Part shown: piece by piece, positions 39,473-48,597 of the stretch
Numbering within the stretch: the first letter of the stretch is position 1
Layout: each line of letters opens with the position of its first letter
Source: Candidatus Kryptobacter tengchongensis
GTDB taxonomy: Bacteria > Bacteroidota > Ignavibacteria > Kryptoniales > Kryptoniaceae
DNA length: 64,000 nucleotides
NCBI GenBank assembly: GCA_001485605.1
Contig: FAON01000010.1
Coordinates: 149,662 to 213,661 of the forward strand
Reading direction: 5' to 3'
Translations under genes and position numbers: made by a program
The notes under the pieces: model-generated
Databases searched by the model: none
The model's input: the letters and a program-made list of their open reading frames with translations, nothing else
What the model was told of the DNA's origin: nothing

Positions 39473-41362
39473 TTACTTTTGTGCTATACCAGCGCCACCC
39501 TTTGGCTTAACAAGCAGATAACCTTGCATCTCCTGATGCAACGCGGAACAGAAGTTAGTGCAATAGAATGGGAATACACCTGGCTTGTTTGCAACAAATT
39601 CTATTGTCTTCGTCTCGCCAGGATCTACAACAACATTTATATCATATTCACAAATGGCAAATCCGTGAAGTTCATCTGTCGTCTGTTCAATGTTTGTCAG
39701 GTGAATTATAACTTTATCACCCTGATTCGCTTCAATCTTCCACGGCTGGAATCTTGATCTTACCGCAATCATCCAGACTTCAACTGTATTCCCTTTTCTT
39801 ACCACTTTTGCATCTTTCTCATCCCAGATCGCATTCGGATCCTTATTGTCAATTCCTTTTTGATAAACCTCAATAACTTTATCTTTTAGTTTGTCGGCTC
39901 GGATTGCTTGTGCATAATGTGGTTCCGGCTCAGTAAACGCATCATAGAGCAATCTCATCTTCTCACCGGTTATATCAATTAACTGCGATGCTTCAGGCTG
40001 TGATGGACCAACAGAAAGATGTCTTCCGTGTGAAAGCTTATTTAAAGCAATCACATACTTTCCAGCTGGATGTTTTGTATCTCCCTCTGGGACGCAAAGA
40101 TGACCGATATTATATGCAATAGGGATCTTATCTACAACTTCCCAGGTTCCAAGTTTCCACTTTGCAATAGCACTTTCAACGAAAAGTGATGTGTAAGCAT
40201 AACCTTTATCATCAAATTGAGTGTGAAGTGGACCAAGTCCAACTGGAACTTCTGCTTCACGGACGCTTTCATATCTTAAAACTGGTATTCCATCCTCCTC
40301 ACCAACGAAATCTTTATTTTCAATCGCCTTCAACATTTTTTCAAAGTTATAAACCGTCGTTATACTCTGTAACTTTCCACTTCCAACAATCCACTTTCCA
40401 TCAGGGCTGACATCAACACCATGCGGTGACTTTGCACAGGGCATAAGGTAAACAACACCTGGTGCCTCCTTCGGATCAATAACTCTAACACCGGAGATAA
40501 GTTTATATTTTCCAGCCTTGAGGTATTCCTCGGCTTTCTTCCAATTAACAGCGGCAATGTAATCACGGTCGTTCTGAGAAGCCGTAATCTCAAGTATTCC
40601 AGTTGCTCTTTCAGAGTTGTAGCATGTCCAGAAAACCCAACCATGGCTTGGTCCCTTACCCGCATCGCCAAGGTCAAAGTTAAATGGTGGCATCAAAACT
40701 TGAAATCCATGCTTTTCATCCATTCTCATCTCACCTGTTTTGGGATCAACCTCAACAAGTGCAACTATACCATGATACTTCTTGGCATATTCTTCAACTG
40801 GAACATAAGTTCCCTTTGGAACAGGAACAGAAAATCTTGTCGCAATTGTAACATATTCAGTGTTTTCAGTTACAAATGTTGAACCATGGTTACCTGAAAG
40901 ATTCGGAATTGGACCGAGAATTTGCTTTACTTTGAAATCCCGCAAATCAATTCTCGCAATGCGGTTATTTGCATTATCATTGATGAATAACCATCTCCCG
41001 TCATAATCTCCGTTTGTTTCACTTAACGCTGGATGGTGCGCATCTCCCCAGGTGTAACCACCGAGCATCTCTTTTGTTTCCTTGTCAAAACCATAACCCG
41101 TAGATGGATAAGGTGTAAAGACAGGGATTGTGCAAATGTGTCTCATTGATGGAATTCCTGCAACGAAAATCTGCCCTGAATGACCGCCCGAATAGAAAAG
41201 ATAAAATTCATCAAGATCACCAGGTGGAACATAAGTTGCAAGAGCAGCTTCAGCTGCTTCGCCTTTTACAGCTTCTTTACCAGGTTTGCAGCTGTGGAAA
41301 ACAATTGCCACAGCAATGAAGGTAATTAAAATTCCGAGAGCAACTTGAATTTGCCTTTTCAT
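39473..41362 (-). CDS. nosZ: Nitrous oxide reductase, clade II
   Basis: Reduces N2O to N2 in the periplasm, ending denitrification. A 629-residue protein with a Sec-type, not Tat, N-terminus and a possible lipobox ending at C25. The propeller carries CuZ-type histidines H109-H110, H159, H314, H380, H421 and H445. The C-terminal cupredoxin domain holds the CuA ligands H566, C601, C605, H609 and M612 in CTNFCSALHQEM, the clade II form (clade I has a Trp after the first Cys). GGAGGCG precedes the ATG. It follows the cytochrome c gene and precedes the NosB-NosDFY-NosL genes. Confidence 0.97.
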   Translation of the reverse strand: MKRQIQVALGILITFIAVAIVFHSCKPGKEAVKGEAAEAALATYVPPGDLDEFYLFYSGGHSGQIFVAGIPSMRHICTIPVFTPYPSTGYGFDKETKEMLGGYTWGDAHHPALSETNGDYDGRWLFINDNANNRIARIDLRDFKVKQILGPIPNLSGNHGSTFVTENTEYVTIATRFSVPVPKGTYVPVEEYAKKYHGIVALVEVDPKTGEMRMDEKHGFQVLMPPFNFDLGDAGKGPSHGWVFWTCYNSERATGILEITASQNDRDYIAAVNWKKAEEYLKAGKYKLISGVRVIDPKEAPGVVYLMPCAKSPHGVDVSPDGKWIVGSGKLQSITTVYNFEKMLKAIENKDFVGEEDGIPVLRYESVREAEVPVGLGPLHTQFDDKGYAYTSLFVESAIAKWKLGTWEVVDKIPIAYNIGHLCVPEGDTKHPAGKYVIALNKLSHGRHLSVGPSQPEASQLIDITGEKMRLLYDAFTEPEPHYAQAIRADKLKDKVIEVYQKGIDNKDPNAIWDEKDAKVVRKGNTVEVWMIAVRSRFQPWKIEANQGDKVIIHLTNIEQTTDELHGFAICEYDINVVVDPGETKTIEFVANKPGVFPFYCTNFCSALHQEMQGYLLVKPKGGAGIAQK

Positions 41363-41384
41363 AGCTTTACGCCTCCTTTAATTT

Positions 41385-42587
41385 TTAAGGTTTTGATGTT
41401 AACTGTTGTTTGCGATATTTCTCATACGCTTTTGTCAAAAGCTCAACCACTTGAGCTTTCTCCTCATCACTTAGCATAATCTGACTTCCAAGGACAATTG
41501 ACATCGTTCCAGTAGGTTCCTTAATGAAGTTTTCAAGCGTTTTCCCAAATCTGCTTGGGACATCTTCAACAGCATTGCTAAGGTCAGGACCAATTTTTGC
41601 AGCTGATTCAATCCCAAATACAGAAATTGAATGACACACAAAACAACCTTTATTCACAAAGAAGGCGCCTTCCCCTTCTCTCATTTGCCTTTCCTTTTCA
41701 ATTTCCTCAGGCGTTGGCAAATCAGCAAGAGCAGTGTAAGATTGCGGATAATACTCGGGGGGAAGATTAACCTTCTTCCAACTTAACATTAAAAGAGTTA
41801 AAGCGATAGCCTCTCTTGATGTAAATCCCATCTCAGGCATTATACTTTCAGGCGAGACCATTTTTGGATTTTTAAAATGAGCAACATGCCAAGCAAAGAC
41901 AGACTTTTTCCCACCAACCCTTGAATAATCAAATTGTTCAGGAGATTTATCACCTTCATAAGTCAAATCAGGACCAATTACACCACCACGACCGTTAATT
42001 TTGTGGCATGCACGACATCCCTTTTCCTTAATAAGTTTTTTAGCATAATTGATGTAATCCGCCCCCGGAGTTAAACTATCATAGCGATGACATATGTTAC
42101 AATTCATCTGTAATAAAACTTTTTTATCTGGAGGTCTATAAATATCTTCAAGCTCTTTTCCCAAGAGCGGTTCCTCCCAATGTTCAATGAAACCATGTGC
42201 TTCTTCTTTATTCAAAGCATATCCTTGCCCACCATGGCATATCGTGCAACCATACTTTGGTAAGGGATGTTTATCAAGGATTTCCTTCGGATGAGTTTTA
42301 AAAGGATTTGGGGCATTTTCAAGTCCCCTCCACTCATAACCCATATGACAGGTTATACATCTATCAACTCTGTTAAGCTCCTTAACATAAATTTGCTTAA
42401 CTCCGAATTCAACTGTTTTCGCTTTTTCCTCCCCAAGTTTATCCTTGACATATTGTTTGAATTCTGATTGATATTTTTTCCACTCTGGCGTGAAATAACC
42501 CACATAAACGAAAGCGGTTACAATTAAACCAATTAAAGCAATTGCATAAACCGCTGTTATATCTTTCCTAAACTTGCTTTTGTCCAT
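41385..42587 (-). CDS. Membrane-anchored five-haem cytochrome c
   Basis: A 400-residue protein with an N-terminal membrane helix (about 12-32) and five CxxCH haem motifs at 77-81 (CITCH), 114-118 (CTICH), 163-167 (CNICH), 191-195 (CRACH) and 315-319 (CFVCH). The start at 42587 is chosen because a longer frame would run 78 bp into the cytochrome b gene. It lies between cytochrome b and nosZ and is likely the electron carrier from the quinol-oxidising complex to NosZ. Confidence 0.9.
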   Translation of the reverse strand: MDKSKFRKDITAVYAIALIGLIVTAFVYVGYFTPEWKKYQSEFKQYVKDKLGEEKAKTVEFGVKQIYVKELNRVDRCITCHMGYEWRGLENAPNPFKTHPKEILDKHPLPKYGCTICHGGQGYALNKEEAHGFIEHWEEPLLGKELEDIYRPPDKKVLLQMNCNICHRYDSLTPGADYINYAKKLIKEKGCRACHKINGRGGVIGPDLTYEGDKSPEQFDYSRVGGKKSVFAWHVAHFKNPKMVSPESIMPEMGFTSREAIALTLLMLSWKKVNLPPEYYPQSYTALADLPTPEEIEKERQMREGEGAFFVNKGCFVCHSISVFGIESAAKIGPDLSNAVEDVPSRFGKTLENFIKEPTGTMSIVLGSQIMLSDEEKAQVVELLTKAYEKYRKQQLTSKP

Positions 42588-42609
42588 CCTTCTGCTTTCA
42601 GTTTTCTTT

Positions 42610-43944
42610 TTAAAATTTCTTGGGTAATTCTGGCCACGACTCCCATGGGAAATAAAATTCCCAATTAGGTCCACGCATGTAAGTTCCAATGATTATCAAA
42701 ACTATTACAAAGAAGCAAAGCACAAGAAAAACTATATTTTGTTTCATTCGCTCTTTACTAAACCAGACACCCGTGCTCAAGTTTGAACTCTTATCAAAGT
42801 ACGGCCATACCGCAAGCAAAAGAACTAAAATTCCAGGAATTAAAACCCCACCGATAAATGCCCCATTCAACACAAAACCTCCAATTCTTATCGTCGTTAT
42901 AGCTACAAGTTCTTGCAACCAAAGGAAATACCACGGTGCCTTTGCAGGGTTAGGTGTCACATTGGGATTGGCTGGCTCCTCAAGTGGGGCATGAATAAAA
43001 AGACTTATCAAAGCAACAAAAACAAATGTCCCGAGCATAACAAGCCCAATTCTACGGATTAAAAACGGAACTGAATTAACAGTGTATTTGTCCTCATCAA
43101 GCAATGTCGTCTCAACTTGAACAGTTCTACCCGTTGTTATTCCAAGAAGAGAGTATGTCTTGCTTTTAATTCCGTCCTTGATTTTTTCTTTCTTTTGACT
43201 CAAAACTAAATTGTCAACACATGCAAGTCCCCCATCTTTCCTAATTCGCCACATGTGATAAGAAAATAAAATCAAAACAGCCGCGGGCAAAAAGAAACAA
43301 TGAAGAACATAGAACCTTATCAAAGCATTCTGTTCAATTTCGTGACCGCCTAAAAGTATAAACCTGATCCAATTCCCAACAATGGGAGCATTTTTTGCGA
43401 TATTAGTTCCAACCGTTATAGCCCAGAACGCAAGCTGATCCCAGGGCAAAAGGTAACCCGTAAATGAAAGAAGTAGAGTTATAAGCAAAAGCACAACCCC
43501 AACTAACCAGTTTAAAGGTCTGTTTTGCCCTACGCCCACACCATTTTTATATGCACCAGTCAAAAATACCCTCACCATATGAAGAAAGGCAAACGCAACC
43601 ATTAAATGTGCAGCGTTCCTGTGCATCGCTCTTATAAACCAACCAAACGAGACAACATACTCTATATCCTTAACACTATGATAAGCCCTCTCAACTGAAG
43701 GCACATATAAGAACATCAAAATCACACCAGTTATTGTCAATATCAAAAACAATGTGGCGGTTATAGTCCCAAGCCAGAGAGAATATCCCCATGATAAACT
43801 CCGCAATGTCACCTTTGCAGGAAACCAATGAAGCAAAATGTTTCTAACAATTGATTCACCAGCTTCTTTTTCCGACCGAGGAACCCAGGTCCAAAATATG
43901 CTTCTTCCATTTAATTTCTTCGGTTTAACTTCAAATTCAGGCAT
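42610..43944 (-). CDS. Cytochrome b of a bc-type complex
   Basis: A 444-residue polytopic protein of the cytochrome b family. The N-terminal b6-like part has GWFIRAMHRNAAHLMVA and a VLHCFFLPA helix that contain the haem-ligand histidines, plus FTGYLLPWDQLAFWA. The C-terminal subunit IV-like part has PAKAPWYFLWLQELV, the equivalent of the quinol-site PEWY loop. With the Rieske protein and the five-haem cytochrome it forms a menaquinol:cytochrome c oxidoreductase. Confidence 0.92.
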   Translation of the reverse strand: MPEFEVKPKKLNGRSIFWTWVPRSEKEAGESIVRNILLHWFPAKVTLRSLSWGYSLWLGTITATLFLILTITGVILMFLYVPSVERAYHSVKDIEYVVSFGWFIRAMHRNAAHLMVAFAFLHMVRVFLTGAYKNGVGVGQNRPLNWLVGVVLLLITLLLSFTGYLLPWDQLAFWAITVGTNIAKNAPIVGNWIRFILLGGHEIEQNALIRFYVLHCFFLPAAVLILFSYHMWRIRKDGGLACVDNLVLSQKKEKIKDGIKSKTYSLLGITTGRTVQVETTLLDEDKYTVNSVPFLIRRIGLVMLGTFVFVALISLFIHAPLEEPANPNVTPNPAKAPWYFLWLQELVAITTIRIGGFVLNGAFIGGVLIPGILVLLLAVWPYFDKSSNLSTGVWFSKERMKQNIVFLVLCFFVIVLIIIGTYMRGPNWEFYFPWESWPELPKKF

Positions 43945-43962
43945 ATAAAATCCTTTTTAATT

Positions 43963-44466
43963 TTATACAGTTAACTTGTAATTCTGGGGAACCGTTTTGT
44001 TAAGATCAACTACAAGTTTTCCATCCTCCGGTGAGATTTCAACTTTCACCCAATCAAGCGGTCTTGGCGCAGGTCCGGCGTAATTTGTCCCATCACCGTA
44101 AAATTTTGAACCATGGCAGGGACAGTGAAACTCCCACTTAACCTCAACTTCTTTTCCAGCAATCTTCACAACCTTTGGCTTTGAAAGACCAACATATTTA
44201 ACAGTGCAACCAAGATGCGTGCAAACAGCCGAAATAGCATAAAATGTTTTGCCCTCGCGAAAGATATATGTTTTGATGTCATCAATAAAGGTTACACCAT
44301 CCGGAATTTTATCCGGCTCATCTAACTTGACACGTCTTATCCCCTCATAACTTACATTTGGAAACAATGATCTAAACCAAGTATAAACTTGCCCTGCAAG
44401 GGTTAACAGGAGTGAACCAAGTCCAAAATTTTTCAAAAATTTTCTCCTATCAAATTTCATTTTCAA
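43963..44466 (-). CDS. Rieske [2Fe-2S] protein of the bc-type complex
   Basis: A 167-residue protein: a twin-arginine type N-terminus (DRRKFLKNFGLG) with one membrane anchor (about 10-30), then a Rieske domain with CTHLGC and CPCHGS, the four cluster ligands plus the disulfide cysteines. Takes an electron from quinol and passes it to the cytochrome c. Lies 18 bp upstream of cytochrome b. Confidence 0.92.
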   Translation of the reverse strand: MKMKFDRRKFLKNFGLGSLLLTLAGQVYTWFRSLFPNVSYEGIRRVKLDEPDKIPDGVTFIDDIKTYIFREGKTFYAISAVCTHLGCTVKYVGLSKPKVVKIAGKEVEVKWEFHCPCHGSKFYGDGTNYAGPAPRPLDWVKVEISPEDGKLVVDLNKTVPQNYKLTV

Positions 44467-44481
44467 AACTATTTTTGTTTT

Positions 44482-46404
44482 TTAATCTTCAATTATTTCT
44501 TGCTCAACATAATACATTCTTTCCATCGTCATCGCATCCGTTGGGCAAACAATAGCGCATAATCCACACCTTATACATTTTTCATCATCCTTTATCATCG
44601 CAGATAAACCAACCCCATCTGCAAGTTGATAATGGTTCAAAATTTTTTCCCTCATCTCATCATCAATATCAAGCTCTTCAACGGGGACAAGTTTTAAGCA
44701 GTATTCAGGACAAACATCAGTGCAAGCTCCACATAAAATACATTTCTCAGCGTCATAAATTGTTTGAATATGACATAATAAACATCTCTTCGCTTGCTCA
44801 ATTGCTTGTTCCTCGGTATAGCCCATTTCAACCTCAACTATTCCAGTTCGTCTATCAATCGGGATTGTATCAGGTGCCCTTCGCGGTATGATTTCATAAC
44901 CAACATAAGTGGAATAATTTCGCTTTTCTATCTTCTCAACGGATAAATTGAAAATTCTCTTTGTCTTTAAACCTCTTAAATAATTATCAATTGAAATTGC
45001 CGCTTGTTTCCCGTTCGCAATGGCATCAATTAAGTTCCTCGGTCCAAATGCAACATCCCCACCTGCGAAGATTCCAGGGACGCTTGTCTCAAGCGTTTCA
45101 GGGTTTACCTTTATCGTCCCAGCTGCAGTAAGTTCTATACCATCTTCCGGTTTTATAAAATTCAAATTTGGTCTTTGCCCTATCGCAAGTATAACTGTAT
45201 CTGCCTCCATATATTCACTTACGCTTTCATCAAATATCGGATTAAATCTCCCGTCTTCATCATAAGTTCTTTTAACGCCGATGAATTCAACTCCTTTAAC
45301 CCTTCCGTTCTCACCGATAAATCTCTTAACGCCCCTTTGCGGATGAAAGATTATCCCTTCCCTTATAGCCTCCTCAAACTCTTCCTTTCCCTGTGCGGTT
45401 CTTAACACAGGCATTTCATCAAAAGATTCCAAACTTGCGATGTGAATTTCAAGGACACCAGCTCTTCTTGCGGTTCTTGCAGCATCCATGACAATGGTGT
45501 ATGTTGAGCCATTCCCCAACTTTTCTTTCTCCTCCATCTCAACAGCCATTCTCAAAGCCGTCCTCGCCGCATCAAAAGCAACAAATCCACCTCCAATTAC
45601 TAAAACTTTTTCGCCAAGTTCAACCCTGTAACCGTTATTAACATTTATCAAAAAATCAATCGCTTTTATAATCCCATCAAGATTTGCACCTTCAACATTC
45701 ATATCTCTTCCCTCTTGAGTGCCAACCGCTATAAATATCGCATCAAACTCTTCCCTCAATTCCTTGATACCGAAATTCTTTGTTAAAGGCGTAAGCGTTC
45801 TAACTTCAACCCCAAGCCAAAGAATTTTATTAATTTCTTTCTCAATTATACCCCTTGATAACCTAAATTCAGGTATTCCATGCCTCATCATCCCCCCAAG
45901 CACATTTGAAGCCTCAAAAATTGTAACTTTATACCCTATCAATGCAAGATCGTGCGCACAAGCAAGCCCAGCAGGACCTGCACCAATTATAGCAACTTTT
46001 TTATCTCTTACATCTGCTTTCCTTACTTTAGCAATTATTGGCAAATGCCAGAACAATTTGTTATCACCAGCGTCAAAATCGCCTTCAAAAATCTCATCCT
46101 GTGTATCTGGGTAAAGTGATTCAACCCCATATTTCTCTGTTAAAAATCTCTTCAAAGCTCTTATTGTAACAGGCTTATCAATACTCCCTCTCCTGCAAAA
46201 ATCTTCACATGGAGCTGCACATACTCTACCGCAAACCGAAGCAAACGGGTTAGGAGCACGAGCTACAAAATACGCTTCTTTATATCGCCCCTCAGCAATC
46301 AATTGAACATACCTTCCAGCGTCGGTATGAATTGGACAAGCCGCTTGACACTTCACCTGTTTCTGCCAATGCAACAAATCAGGCAAAGAAACTTTGTAAC
46401 CCAT
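44482..46404 (-). CDS. GltD-like flavoprotein with N- and C-terminal Fe-S clusters
   Basis: A 640-residue protein related to the small subunit of glutamate synthase. An N-terminal Cys-rich domain (CQAACP near 19-24, CGRVCAAPCEDFCRRG near 58-73) is followed by an FAD motif GAGPAGLACA (about 141-150), a second nucleotide motif VIGGGFVAFDAA (about 272-283) and GIFAGGDVAFGP. The C-terminus has two ferredoxin-type [4Fe-4S] motifs, CILCGACTDVCP and CIRCGLCAIVCP (C610-C620). No gltA is adjacent. Given its place in the nos operon, transfer of electrons from NAD(P)H or ferredoxin toward the bc-type complex is inferred. Confidence 0.82.
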   Translation of the reverse strand: MGYKVSLPDLLHWQKQVKCQAACPIHTDAGRYVQLIAEGRYKEAYFVARAPNPFASVCGRVCAAPCEDFCRRGSIDKPVTIRALKRFLTEKYGVESLYPDTQDEIFEGDFDAGDNKLFWHLPIIAKVRKADVRDKKVAIIGAGPAGLACAHDLALIGYKVTIFEASNVLGGMMRHGIPEFRLSRGIIEKEINKILWLGVEVRTLTPLTKNFGIKELREEFDAIFIAVGTQEGRDMNVEGANLDGIIKAIDFLINVNNGYRVELGEKVLVIGGGFVAFDAARTALRMAVEMEEKEKLGNGSTYTIVMDAARTARRAGVLEIHIASLESFDEMPVLRTAQGKEEFEEAIREGIIFHPQRGVKRFIGENGRVKGVEFIGVKRTYDEDGRFNPIFDESVSEYMEADTVILAIGQRPNLNFIKPEDGIELTAAGTIKVNPETLETSVPGIFAGGDVAFGPRNLIDAIANGKQAAISIDNYLRGLKTKRIFNLSVEKIEKRNYSTYVGYEIIPRRAPDTIPIDRRTGIVEVEMGYTEEQAIEQAKRCLLCHIQTIYDAEKCILCGACTDVCPEYCLKLVPVEELDIDDEMREKILNHYQLADGVGLSAMIKDDEKCIRCGLCAIVCPTDAMTMERMYYVEQEIIED

Positions 46405-46884
46405 TCAATTGATTCCCATTTGAGTTTTAATTTTCTTCAACAGGATAAAATCTTCAGCAAATTGCAAAACCCTTTTGCCATTTCTCATCTCCTTTACAAG
46501 GTCAGCAAGACTCTCATGATCAAGAATTGCCCTAACTTGATTTTTTATCTTAACCCAGAACTCATGCATTGCGCACGGATTTTGAAGATCACACAAGCCC
46601 ACCCTCAAAAGACAAGACTCAAACCACTCAGTTCCATCAATTTCCTTTACTATATCAAAAATTGTAATATCCTTCGGGTCTTTTGCGAGAACAAAGCCAC
46701 CACCTGGTCCCCTGACAGAGGCAAGAAAACCAGCCCTTACGAGCTGTTGCATAACTTTATTCAAAAACTCCCTCGGAATAGATAAAGCCCCAGCGATCTG
46801 CTTTGCAAGGATAGGTTCTTTTGAATTAAGTGACGCAATGAAAATCATTGCTTGAATCGCATATTTACAGGTTTTGCTTAACAA
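46405..46884 (-). CDS. Rrf2-family Fe-S transcriptional regulator (NsrR/IscR-like)
   Basis: A 159-residue regulator: an N-terminal winged helix (LSKTCKYAIQAMIFIASLN...GFLASVRGPGGGF) and cysteines C91, C98 and C104 (CLLRVGLCDLQNPC), matching the three-Cys [2Fe-2S] or [4Fe-4S] site of IscR and NsrR. The LDHESLADLV tail is NsrR-like. First gene of the nos block with its stop codon abutting the next ATG (TGAATG). It probably senses NO, O2 or Fe-S status and controls the operon. TTG is the only possible start. Confidence 0.9.
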   Translation of the reverse strand: MLSKTCKYAIQAMIFIASLNSKEPILAKQIAGALSIPREFLNKVMQQLVRAGFLASVRGPGGGFVLAKDPKDITIFDIVKEIDGTEWFESCLLRVGLCDLQNPCAMHEFWVKIKNQVRAILDHESLADLVKEMRNGKRVLQFAEDFILLKKIKTQMGIN

Positions 46885-46914
46885 CTTAAATTTTGGATTT
46901 ATTTGTCTGGAATT

Positions 46915-46943
46915 AATTTAAATCGGATAAAATAAAAAGTCAA
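46915..46943 (-). promoter_or_regulatory. Candidate promoter of the nos block
   Basis: On the minus strand TTGACT (plus coordinates 46938-46943), a 17-bp spacer and TAAATT (46915-46920), about 30 bp upstream of the regulator start. Prediction only; it is right next to the palindrome below. Confidence 0.5.
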
Positions 46944-46948
46944 GAAAA

Positions 46949-46962
46949 GGACAAATTTGTCC
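46949..46962. promoter_or_regulatory. Perfect palindrome, candidate Rrf2 operator
   Basis: GGACAAATTTGTCC, a 14-bp perfect inverted repeat, 5 bp upstream of the candidate -35 box and about 65 bp upstream of the regulator gene. GGAC-type half-sites occur in operators of several Rrf2 regulators. Likely autoregulation and control of the whole operon. Confidence 0.6.
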
Positions 46963-47010
46963 ATAAATTTTTATTAATGATGCTTCAAACTCTATACCAT
47001 TTCCCCCTGC

Positions 47011-47235
47011 CTATACAATTTCAACAACTTTATTCCTTGAATTAAAACCAGAAATAATTTTTACATTTGACTTTGAAACTCCAAAATAATTTGCAAGCAA
47101 ACTTATTAGTGCCTCATTTGCCTTCCCTTCAACAGGTGGAGCTTTGACCGAAACAGAGAAATGGGTTTCATCAATTTTTTCTACCTTTTCAACTTTTGCA
47201 TTTGGTTTAACCCTTACAAATATACGCATTTGCAT
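47011..47235 (-). CDS. DUF167 (YggU-like) family protein
   Basis: A 74-residue protein with the family core RVKPNAKVEKVEKI, VKAPPVEGKANEALISLLA and VKIISGFNSRNKVVEI. Function unknown. Another in-frame ATG two codons later (47229) is equally possible. Stands alone, divergent from the amidohydrolase gene. Confidence 0.85.
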   Translation of the reverse strand: MQMRIFVRVKPNAKVEKVEKIDETHFSVSVKAPPVEGKANEALISLLANYFGVSKSNVKIISGFNSRNKVVEIV

Positions 47236-47320
47236 TTGCCCTTATGTGTTTTCACTTGAATTTATTTCTCACTTGGAGTTATATTTAATTGAATTTCAAA
47301 ATAAAATCACAAAAACCAAA

Positions 47321-48592
47321 ATGAAAAAAATTTTTCTCCTGCTTTTGCTTTTTATCCCGCTATTTTTCATGCTATCACAAGAAAAAAACATCGTTATAAG
47401 GTGTGGCGCCTTAATTGATGGGAAAAATGACGAAATAAAGAAAAATGTTTTAATCTTGATCAAGGGAAATATAATTGAAAAAGTTGGCAATTTTGATATA
47501 CCCAAAGACGCAGATGTAATTGACCTGTCAGATATGACTGTTTTGCCGGGATTAATTGATTCACATGTTCATCTTTTTCTACATGAGGGGAATTACGACG
47601 ATCAACTTCTCAAAGAGTCAACACCTTACCGAACAATAAGAGCGGTTGTCCATGCAAAGCAAACGCTTGAAGCTGGATTCACAACGATTCGTGACCTTGA
47701 AACTGAAGGAGCTGGATATGCGGATGTTGATTTAAAAACAGCGATAAATCAGGGGATAATTCCAGGTCCAAGAATGCAAGTTTCAACCCGCGCTCTATCC
47801 GTCACAGGTGGATATGCCCTTATGGGCTATTCATGGGAAATACAAGTCCCCACAGGAGCACAACTTGTTGATGGGGTTGATGAAGCAAGAAAAGCAGTGA
47901 GAGAACAAATAAAATACGGCGCCGACTGGATAAAAATATACGCCGATTCAAGAAGAAAACGAGGTGAAGTCGCTGATTCATTAACATGGTATCTTACATT
48001 TTCAGATGATGAATTAAAAGCAATAGTTGAAGAAGCAAAAAAGATGAATGTAAAAGTTGCTGCACATTGTTATTCATCAATTTCTGCACAAAAAGCTGTG
48101 AACGCTGGAGTATCTTCAATTGAACATGGTTTATATCTTGATGAGCCAACTCTAAAACTTATGAAAGACAAAGGGGTTTATTACTGTCCAACACTTCTTG
48201 CTTATTATCGCTGGTCAAAACGAGATGGGTTAAGCCCTGAGGTTAAAAAGATGATTGAAAATACAGTTAAACTTCACGCTGAAACATTTAAACGTGCTTT
48301 AAAAGTCGGCGTTAAAATTGCCTTTGGAAGTGATCTAACCGAAGCTCACGGCACAAATGCTGAAGAATTTGAACTTATGGTTAAATATGGGATGAAACCA
48401 ATTGATGCAATAAAATCAGCGACAAGCGTTGCAGCGGAGCTTTTGGGCTGGCAAGACAAAATCGGAAGTATTGAACCCGGAAAGCTTGCTGACATAATTG
48501 CTGTCAAAGGAAACCCACTCCAAGACATATCCGTACTTAAAGATGTTAAATTTGTAATGAAAGATGGAAAAATAGTAAAAAACTCAAAATAG
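47321..48592 (+). CDS. Exported metal-dependent amidohydrolase (imidazolonepropionase-like)
   Basis: A 423-residue protein with a signal peptide (MKKIFLLLLLFIPLFFML) and an amidohydrolase barrel: LPGLIDSHVHLFLH, an EAGFTTIRDLETEGAGY segment, DWIKIYADSRRK, VAAHCYSSISA, SIEHGLYLDE and FGSDLTEAHG, which contain the metal ligands. Family members include prolidases and cyclic imide or Xaa-Pro hydrolases; substrate unknown. The ATG at 47321 is chosen because the signal peptide starts there; the longer upstream frame overlaps DUF167. Confidence 0.88.
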   Translation: MKKIFLLLLLFIPLFFMLSQEKNIVIRCGALIDGKNDEIKKNVLILIKGNIIEKVGNFDIPKDADVIDLSDMTVLPGLIDSHVHLFLHEGNYDDQLLKESTPYRTIRAVVHAKQTLEAGFTTIRDLETEGAGYADVDLKTAINQGIIPGPRMQVSTRALSVTGGYALMGYSWEIQVPTGAQLVDGVDEARKAVREQIKYGADWIKIYADSRRKRGEVADSLTWYLTFSDDELKAIVEEAKKMNVKVAAHCYSSISAQKAVNAGVSSIEHGLYLDEPTLKLMKDKGVYYCPTLLAYYRWSKRDGLSPEVKKMIENTVKLHAETFKRALKVGVKIAFGSDLTEAHGTNAEEFELMVKYGMKPIDAIKSATSVAAELLGWQDKIGSIEPGKLADIIAVKGNPLQDISVLKDVKFVMKDGKIVKNSK

Positions 48593-48597
48593 TTAAA

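Noticed and set aside
42588..42689. N-terminal extension of the five-haem cytochrome c
   Set aside because: It would overlap the cytochrome b gene by 80 bp and lacks a leader; the ATG at 42587 directly before the membrane helix fits better.
47144..47320. N-terminal extension of the amidohydrolase
   Set aside because: It is antisense to the DUF167 gene; a clear signal peptide begins at 47321.
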